Positions 57,846 to 64,000 of a stretch of 64,000 nucleotides of DNA are shown here, one piece after another. Positions within the stretch are counted from its first letter, which is position 1. The number at the start of each line of letters is the position of its first letter. The DNA lies in assembly GCA_003228175.2 (NCBI GenBank), contig QGNQ01000009.1, positions 1-64,000 on the forward strand, in the 5' to 3' direction. A model generated the notes under the pieces. The model had not been told where the DNA came from. It searched no databases and saw only the letters and a program-made list of their open reading frames with translations. A program made the position numbers and the translations under genes. Origin of the DNA: Chloroflexota bacterium (lineage in GTDB: Bacteria; Chloroflexota; Dehalococcoidia; Bin125).

Positions 57846-59186
57846 ATGTCGGACCCGCTCACCGGTCGCCAGCGGCAGGTCGCCGGGCTCGTCGCCGCGG
57901 GACTCACCAATCGTGAAGTCGCAGAGCAGCTGGGCATCTCGCGCGACGGCGTCAAGTACCACGTCTCGGAAATCCTCAGCCGCCTGGGCGTCTCCTCGCG
58001 TGACTCGGTTCGCGAAGCCCTCTGGGGCCCCGCCGACGGCGAAGCCCAGCCAAACGAGACCGGCCGCACTGCCGCCCAGCCCGGCGAAGTCGACTTCGCC
58101 AAGCACCTGCTCGACGCGATGCGCGGCTCCCTCCTGCAGCGCGTGCTGCGTATCGCCACCGAGACCGGGGTGATCCCCGCTCTGCGTGCGCTCCCGCCCG
58201 CCCGCGCCAGCCGCATCGCCGCCGCCGCGGACATCGACGTGCGCTACGCCCGCTCCATCCTCTCCGCCCTCGCCGCGCACCAAGTCGTCGACTACCGCGC
58301 CGCCACCCAGCAGTTCCGGCTCTCGCCCCCCCATCGATCGCTGCTCACCCCGGAGCGCCCCGACTCGTTCCTGGAGCTGATCGACAGCACCACCCCGCGC
58401 GACCCCGATGACGACCTCCTCATCGCGCAGATCCGCCACGATCAGGGCATCCGCTTGGAGGCCGGCATGGCCAACGAGTGGGCGAATCTCATCCACATCC
58501 TGCCCCGGCCCGCGCACGGGCTCGCCGCCGCCTTCAGCGCCGCCCCGCAACTGGCCCAATCGCTAGAGCAGGGCATCAGCGTCGGCGAGGCCGGCTCCGG
58601 CCGCGGGCGCCTGCTGATTGAGCTGGCGCGCACGTACCCGCACAGCCGTTTCAGCGGCTACGACCTCAACCCCACCGCCGTCGAGCTCGCCACTGCCGAC
58701 GCCGACCACGCCGGCGTCGCGAACTGCGAATTCATCGTCGCCGATATCACCCAGCACCCCGTCCAGCACAACCTCATGCTGGCCTTCGGGATGCTGCACG
58801 ACACCCCCAACCCCGCGAAGATCGTCGCCGCCATCGCCCGCATCATCGCCCCCCAAGGCCTCTTCATCGCCACCGAGATCGCCGCCTCCAGCCGGCTCGA
58901 GCGCAACCTGGGCCTGCCCCTCATCGAGGTCATGTACGACCTCTCGCTCATGCACTGCGTGCCCCACTCCGTGGCCTCCGGCGGCGAGGGCCTGGGCGCC
59001 CTCTGGGGCCAAGAAGCGACGCGCGCACTGCTGGAAGCGGCGGGGCTCAGCGTCCAGATCGTGCGCTCAGAGTCGGACGCGTTCCACAACTACTTCATCG
59101 CCACACCGCAGGCCGGCATCGGTCCAGCCGACCCGTCCGGCGCGGTGCGCCGGACGGGCAGCGGCGGCCAGAAAGGTGCGTCCTGA
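57846..59186 (+). CDS. LuxR-type HTH fused to class I SAM-dependent methyltransferase
   Basis: N-terminal LTGRQRQVAGLVAAGLTNREVAEQLGISRDGVKYHVSEILSRLGVSSRDSVREAL; C-terminal VGEAGSGRGRLLIELARTYPHSRFSGYDLNPTAVELA. Confidence 0.88.
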   Translation: MSDPLTGRQRQVAGLVAAGLTNREVAEQLGISRDGVKYHVSEILSRLGVSSRDSVREALWGPADGEAQPNETGRTAAQPGEVDFAKHLLDAMRGSLLQRVLRIATETGVIPALRALPPARASRIAAAADIDVRYARSILSALAAHQVVDYRAATQQFRLSPPHRSLLTPERPDSFLELIDSTTPRDPDDDLLIAQIRHDQGIRLEAGMANEWANLIHILPRPAHGLAAAFSAAPQLAQSLEQGISVGEAGSGRGRLLIELARTYPHSRFSGYDLNPTAVELATADADHAGVANCEFIVADITQHPVQHNLMLAFGMLHDTPNPAKIVAAIARIIAPQGLFIATEIAASSRLERNLGLPLIEVMYDLSLMHCVPHSVASGGEGLGALWGQEATRALLEAAGLSVQIVRSESDAFHNYFIATPQAGIGPADPSGAVRRTGSGGQKGAS

Positions 59187-59188
59187 CC

Positions 59189-60256
59189 ATGGCATCGATC
59201 AACAAAGAGAAGCTGCACGAATCAACGATGGCGTTGCTGGGCCATCTCAACGGCCTCAGCACGGCCATCGCGATCCAACACGGCGTCGAGCTTGGCCTCT
59301 TCGACGCGCTCAGCCAGGGCGGCCCGGCCAGCAGCGGCGAGCTCGCCGATCGGACCGGGCTCAGCGAGCGCTGGGTCCGCGAGTGGCTGCACCTGCAGGC
59401 CGCGGCCGGAGTCGTGGAGCACGAGAACGCCCACCGATTCTCGCTCGCACCGGAGTCGGCGCTGCTCCTGGTCGACGAATCCACCCCCGCCTCGATGGTC
59501 GGGATGTTCGCCACCCTGTCGGCGCTGATCGACGGCTTCGAGCACCTGCCGGAGGCCATGCGCACCGGCCTGGGCCAGCCCTACGACGGCCACGGCGACG
59601 CCGGCGCCAATGCCATCGAGCGGGGGACCGCACCCTGGATCCCCGTCATGATCGACGAGGCGCTGCCGGCCCTGGAGGGGGTCGTGGGCAAGCTGGAAGC
59701 GGGTGGCCACGCCGCCGACATCGGCTGCGGCTCGGGCGCCCGCACGCTCGCCATGGCCCAGGCCTTCCCCAACAGCACCTGGACCGGCTACGACACGTCC
59801 CAGCACGCCATCGCGCGATCCCAGGCCAAACTCGCCGACGCCCCCAGCACGACCAACCTCAGCTTCAAGAACCCCCTGCAGGAGCCCGTGCCCAGCGACG
59901 GCTCACTGGACTTCGTCAGCTTCTGCGACGTCCTCCACGACGCCACCCGCCCGGACCAGCTTCTCGAAATCGCGCGCAAGGCCGTCAAGCCGGACGGGAC
60001 GGTGCTGGTGATAGACATCGCGCAGGCGCCCGCGCTCGTCGACAAGCTGACGCACCCGGCGGCGCCGCTGTTCTATGGCTTCTCGCTGACTTTCTGCATG
60101 TCGTCCAGCGCCGCCACCAAGGACGGCGCCGCCCTGGGCACCCTGGGCCTGGACGCGCCCAAGCTGCAGGAACTCGCCGGCGCCGCGGGCTTCACCCGCG
60201 TCCGGCAGATGGAGGTTGAGGATCCCTTCAACGCCTACTACGAGCTCAGGCCGTAG
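59189..60256 (+). CDS. Class I SAM-dependent methyltransferase with N-terminal winged-helix-like domain
   Basis: LFDALSQGGPASSGELADRTGLSERWVREWL; AADIGCGSGARTLAMAQAFPNSTWTGYDTS. Confidence 0.9.
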   Translation: MASINKEKLHESTMALLGHLNGLSTAIAIQHGVELGLFDALSQGGPASSGELADRTGLSERWVREWLHLQAAAGVVEHENAHRFSLAPESALLLVDESTPASMVGMFATLSALIDGFEHLPEAMRTGLGQPYDGHGDAGANAIERGTAPWIPVMIDEALPALEGVVGKLEAGGHAADIGCGSGARTLAMAQAFPNSTWTGYDTSQHAIARSQAKLADAPSTTNLSFKNPLQEPVPSDGSLDFVSFCDVLHDATRPDQLLEIARKAVKPDGTVLVIDIAQAPALVDKLTHPAAPLFYGFSLTFCMSSSAATKDGAALGTLGLDAPKLQELAGAAGFTRVRQMEVEDPFNAYYELRP

Positions 60257-60268
60257 GGACAGTCGAGA

Positions 60269-61882
60269 CTACTCGGCCGACCACTGCGGCTGCTTGTACA
60301 GGAAGTACTCGTACGCGTCCGACAGCGCGATCCACGACGCCTCGATCACGTCCGTCGACGAGCCCACCGTGTGCCAGATGTGCTCCCCGTCCGACGACTC
60401 AATCAGCACCCGCACCCCGGCCTCCGCGCCGCCCGCCGAATCGAGGATGCGCACCTTGTAGTCGCGCAGATGCACCGTCGCGATCGCCGGGTAGGGCTGC
60501 GTCAGCCCGCGGCGGATCGACGCGTCCATCGCCGACACCGGCCCGTTGCCGTCCGCCGCCGTCTGGAAGATCTCCTCACCGACCGCGATTTTCGTCATCG
60601 CCTCCGCCTGCATGTCGGAGTGCGTGGTCGGGTCGCCGTCGTCCTGATGCCGGCGCCGGTTCACGATCAGGAAGTCCTCCAGATCGAACGGCGGTTGGTA
60701 GTCGGCTCGCAGCCGCAGCGCCAGCAGCTCGAACGAGGCCTCCGCGCCCTCGTACTGGAATCCCCGGCTCTCCATCTGCTTGACGCGATCCAGCAGGGCC
60801 CGGTTCTCCTCCTTGCTGAGCGGCAAATCCAGCCCTCGCTCCGCCAGCTTCACGGAGATGTTGCGCTGCCCCGACAGCTCGCTGACCAAGATCCGACGCC
60901 CATTCCCCACGACATCCGGATCGATGTGCTGGTACGTGTCGGGATCCTTCACGATCGCCGCCACGTGATAGCCCGCCTTGTGCGCGAACGCGCTCGCGCC
61001 CACGTAGGGCGCTTGCCCGTTCAGCGGCAAGTTCGCCAACTCCGCGACGAACAGGCTGGTGTTGGTCAGCTCCGCCAGCTGCGTATCGCTGACCACGCGG
61101 CGATCCATCTTCAGCTGCAGATTGGCGACGACGGTGGACAGGTTGGCGTTGCCGCAGCGCTCGCCGTAGCCGTTCACGCAACCCTGCACCTGCGTCACGC
61201 CCGCCTCCACCGCCGCCAGGCTGTTCCCGACGGCCAGGCCGCAGTCGTCGTGGCAGTGGATACCCAATGCCACGTCGGGCAGCGCCGCCCGCACCGCCGC
61301 GATCGCCCGCCTCAGGTCCGTTGTCATTGCGCCGCCGTTCGTGTCGCACAGGACCAGGTACTGTGCGCCTGCGCGCGCCGCCGTGCGCAGCGCTTGCAGC
61401 GCGTAGTCGGCGTCCTCGCGAAAGCCATCGAAGAAATGCTCCGCGTCGAAATGCACCTCGCGGTCCTGCGCGCGGATGTGCGACACCGACTCCCGGATCA
61501 TCGACAGGTTCTCCTCCTGCGAGGTCCCCAGCGCCACCCGCACCTGATACGCGCTGGCCTTGCCCACCAGCGTCACCACCGGCGTCTCCGCGCCCAGCAG
61601 CGCCTGCATGTTGAAATCACTCGCCGTATCGGAGCCGGGCTTGCGGGTGCCCCCAAATGCGACCAGTTTCGCGTGCGCCAGGGGTCGTTCCTGCATCCGC
61701 TCGAAGAACGCCTTGTCCTTCTCGTTGCTGCCGGGGAAGCCGCCCTCCACGTAGTGCACGCCCAGCGCGTCCAGCCGGTGCGCGATCGCCACCTTGTCGT
61801 CCAGAGAGAAGGCAATGCCCTCCATCTGCGAACCGTCGCGCAGCAGCGTGTCGTAGAGGACAACGGGCGGGGATTCAGCCAT
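60269..61882 (-). CDS. cimA: (R)-citramalate synthase
   Basis: LYDTLLRDGSQMEGIAFSLDDKVAIAHRLDALGVHYVEGGFPGSNEKD; GIHCHDDCGLAVGNSLAAVEAGVTQVQGCVNGYGERCGNANL; GGAGCG RBS before ATG at 61882. Confidence 0.92.
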   Translation of the reverse strand: MAESPPVVLYDTLLRDGSQMEGIAFSLDDKVAIAHRLDALGVHYVEGGFPGSNEKDKAFFERMQERPLAHAKLVAFGGTRKPGSDTASDFNMQALLGAETPVVTLVGKASAYQVRVALGTSQEENLSMIRESVSHIRAQDREVHFDAEHFFDGFREDADYALQALRTAARAGAQYLVLCDTNGGAMTTDLRRAIAAVRAALPDVALGIHCHDDCGLAVGNSLAAVEAGVTQVQGCVNGYGERCGNANLSTVVANLQLKMDRRVVSDTQLAELTNTSLFVAELANLPLNGQAPYVGASAFAHKAGYHVAAIVKDPDTYQHIDPDVVGNGRRILVSELSGQRNISVKLAERGLDLPLSKEENRALLDRVKQMESRGFQYEGAEASFELLALRLRADYQPPFDLEDFLIVNRRRHQDDGDPTTHSDMQAEAMTKIAVGEEIFQTAADGNGPVSAMDASIRRGLTQPYPAIATVHLRDYKVRILDSAGGAEAGVRVLIESSDGEHIWHTVGSSTDVIEASWIALSDAYEYFLYKQPQWSAE

Positions 61883-61991
61883 ATCGCGCTCCAAGCGAAA
61901 GCGCCGGGGCCGGCGGCGCGGTCCGGATGAGTCGGGCGGGACGGTCGTGGGAGAGGGCCGAGAGGCACGACGCCGCTAGGCGGCAATCGAA

Positions 61992-62014
61992 ACCGCCGCG
62001 AAGATCGCGGCGGT
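61992..62014 (-). terminator. Hairpin in the leuB-cimA spacer (terminator or attenuator candidate)
   Basis: Perfect 9-bp stem ACCGCCGCG / CGCGGCGGT, 5-nt loop, overlapping end of the stem with GTTT on the minus strand. Confidence 0.5.
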
Positions 62015-62187
62015 CGGGGCTCCTGTCGCGGCTGGCGTCGCGAGCATCCGGGCGTCGCCTCGCTTCCTCATCGGTCACAATCCACCCTACCGAGGGCCCG
62101 CCATCGCGGCAATGTGATCAGTCCCGCTCCAGGGGAAGTCTCGCACGACGAGTCGGTGGCGGCCTCAGCTGGTCGCTGGAGCCGGCC

Positions 62188-63282
62188 TCAGCCCGCCAGC
62201 GCCTCGACGATCAGGTCGCCCATCGCAGTCGTGTCCTTGGGCGTATCGTTCGGTCCCGCCAGGTCCGGCGGTCGATGTCCCGCCGCCAGCACGGCATCGA
62301 CCGCCGCCTCCACCGCCAACGCTTCCGCCTCCAGCCCCAGCGACAGCCGCAGCAGCATCGCCCCGCTGAGCACCTGCGCGATCGGGTTGGCGATGCCCTG
62401 CCCGGCGATATCGGGAGCGGAGCCGTGAATCGGCTCGTACATACCCAGCCCCGTGCCCCCCTCGTCCCGCGCGCCCAGACTGGCGCTGGGCAGCATCCCC
62501 ATCGACCCGGCCAGCATCGACGCCTCATCGCTCAGCACATCGCCGAACAGGTTCTCCGCCACGATCACGTCGAAATCGCCCGGCCGCGAGATCAGATGCA
62601 TCGTGCACGCGTCGACCAGCAGGTGCTCCAGCTCCACGTCCGGGTAGTCCGGCGCGATCTCCAGCACGATCGCCCGCCACAGCCGCGAGCTCTCCATCAC
62701 GTTCGCTTTGTCCACCGACGTCAGCTTCTTGCGACGCCCCTGCGCCAGCGCGAAGCCCACCCGCACGATGCGCTCGATCTCATGCTCGGAGTAGGCCAGC
62801 GTGTCCACGACGTGGCGCTCGCCGTTCTCCACCCATTGCTTCTGCGGCTTCCCGAAGTAGATGCCGCCCGTCAGCTCCCGCAGCACGATCAGGTCCACGC
62901 CGCGCACCACCTCCGGCTTCAACGACGTGCTGTCGGCCAGGAAGTCGTACATCTTCACCGGGCGGATGTTGGCGAACAGCCCCAGCCCTTTGCGCAGCCC
63001 CAGGATCGCCTGCTCAGGCCGGACCTTGGCGTTGGGATCATCCCACTTCGGTCCGCCCACCGCCCCGAAGAAGATCGCGTCCTGCGCCTTGCACATCTCC
63101 AGCGTCTCGTCGCGCAGCGCGAAGCCAAACGCGTCGATCGCCGCCCCGCCCACCGTGTCCGACGTGTACGCGAATTCGTGCCCAAAGCGCGAGCCCACGG
63201 CGTCCAGCACCTTGACGCCTTCCGCCACGACCTCCGGCCCAATCCCGTCGCCGGGCAGCAGGCCAATATTGAAGCTGCTCAT
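62188..63282 (-). CDS. leuB: 3-isopropylmalate dehydrogenase
   Basis: [56 protein letters not shown]. Confidence 0.95.
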   Translation of the reverse strand: MSSFNIGLLPGDGIGPEVVAEGVKVLDAVGSRFGHEFAYTSDTVGGAAIDAFGFALRDETLEMCKAQDAIFFGAVGGPKWDDPNAKVRPEQAILGLRKGLGLFANIRPVKMYDFLADSTSLKPEVVRGVDLIVLRELTGGIYFGKPQKQWVENGERHVVDTLAYSEHEIERIVRVGFALAQGRRKKLTSVDKANVMESSRLWRAIVLEIAPDYPDVELEHLLVDACTMHLISRPGDFDVIVAENLFGDVLSDEASMLAGSMGMLPSASLGARDEGGTGLGMYEPIHGSAPDIAGQGIANPIAQVLSGAMLLRLSLGLEAEALAVEAAVDAVLAAGHRPPDLAGPNDTPKDTTAMGDLIVEALAG

Positions 63283-63304
63283 CGTCGCCTCCCGCTCGCC
63301 TCAG

Positions 63305-63898
63305 CTACCCGGTGACCGTCGGCTTGAACGACGGGCGCCGCTCTTCGAACGTGCCGATCGCGTCGACGTGCTGCATCGTCAGGTCGATCGAGTCCAGCCC
63401 GTTCAGCAGCGTGTGCTTCACGAAGCCATCGATCTCGAAGCGGCGCGACCAGCCATCCGGCGTCGACACCGTCTGCGATTCCAGATCCACCGTCAGCTGC
63501 GCCGACGGCGTCTCCGCCGCCCGGGCCATCAGATGCTCCACATCGTTCTGCGGCAGCACCACCGTGAGCAGTCCCATCTTGGCGCTGTTGTTGCGAAAGA
63601 TGTCCGCGAACTTCGGTGCGATCACCACCCCCACGCCCATCTGCTGAATCGCCCAGACAGCGTGCTCACGCGAAGAGCCGCTACCGAAGTTCGGTCCGGC
63701 CAGCAAGATCGGCGCGCCTCCGTACTCCGGCTGATTGACGACGAAGTCCGGATCCTTGCGCCAGCTCTCGAACGCGAAGGGGCCGTAGCCCGTGCGCTCG
63801 ATCTTCTTGAGGTGCTTGGCCGGGATGATCTGGTCAGTGTCCACATCGGCGCGGTCCAGCGGGATCGCGTTGCCGGTGATTCTCGTAACAGGTTCCAT
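63305..63898 (-). CDS. leuD: 3-isopropylmalate dehydratase small subunit
   Basis: IPLDRADVDTDQIIPAKHLKKIERTGYGPFAFESWR; GPNFGSGSSREHAVWAI. Confidence 0.95.
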   Translation of the reverse strand: MEPVTRITGNAIPLDRADVDTDQIIPAKHLKKIERTGYGPFAFESWRKDPDFVVNQPEYGGAPILLAGPNFGSGSSREHAVWAIQQMGVGVVIAPKFADIFRNNSAKMGLLTVVLPQNDVEHLMARAAETPSAQLTVDLESQTVSTPDGWSRRFEIDGFVKHTLLNGLDSIDLTMQHVDAIGTFEERRPSFKPTVTG

Positions 63899-63975
63899 GA
63901 TTCACCTTCCCTCGAACGAACGCTCGGACCGCTTCACCTTGGTTGACATTCCTGAGTCCAGGCGTCCCGAGTCGC

Positions 63976-64000
63976 CTAGCTCCAGTCCCGCACATCGACG
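63976..64000 (-). CDS. leuC: Probable C-terminal end of 3-isopropylmalate dehydratase large subunit (partial)
   Basis: Minus-strand ...VDVRDWS-stop directly upstream of leuD; inferred mostly from synteny. Confidence 0.5.

Noticed and set aside
60371-61930. 519-aa plus-strand ORF opposite cimA
   Set aside because: Antisense shadow of cimA with no domain and Arg/His/Val-rich composition

Overview
High-GC bacterial chromosomal window with dense housekeeping and accessory genes on both strands. My guess is a Chloroflexota/Dehalococcoidia-like genome, from gene content only. Contents include fatty-acid/CoA metabolism (enoyl-CoA hydratase, thiolases, acyl-CoA dehydrogenases, CaiB/BaiF transferases, acyl-CoA carboxylase), an ECF sigma factor with a DGPF/YCII protein, a HemQ-like protein, xthA, TadE/TadG-like genes, recF, an MoxR/VWA pair, a two-component system, rpsU, a large Calx-beta-type surface protein, one tRNA-Pro(CGG), a LuxR-HTH/methyltransferase fusion, and cimA-leuB-leuD. 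No CRISPR array, rRNA or intact mobile element was seen. The strongest hidden signal is selD at 27088-28155. The ORF track truncates it, but the reading frame continues upstream through an in-frame TGA (27154-27156) in the motif LTDLATCGG-U-ASKYGPEALAQVV. A perfect 5-bp hairpin follows at a spacing compatible with a bacterial SECIS, so this is probably a selenocysteine-containing selenophosphate synthetase. Other leads are a frameshift separating the signal peptide from the IPT domain of a surface protein, a serine-recombinase C-terminal remnant abutting the 3' end of tRNA-Pro, a 3 x 30-bp hairpin array, a dyad motif shared by the tadE and tadG upstream regions, TAG-dominant stop usage, and recurrent 15/18-bp micro-tandem repeats.
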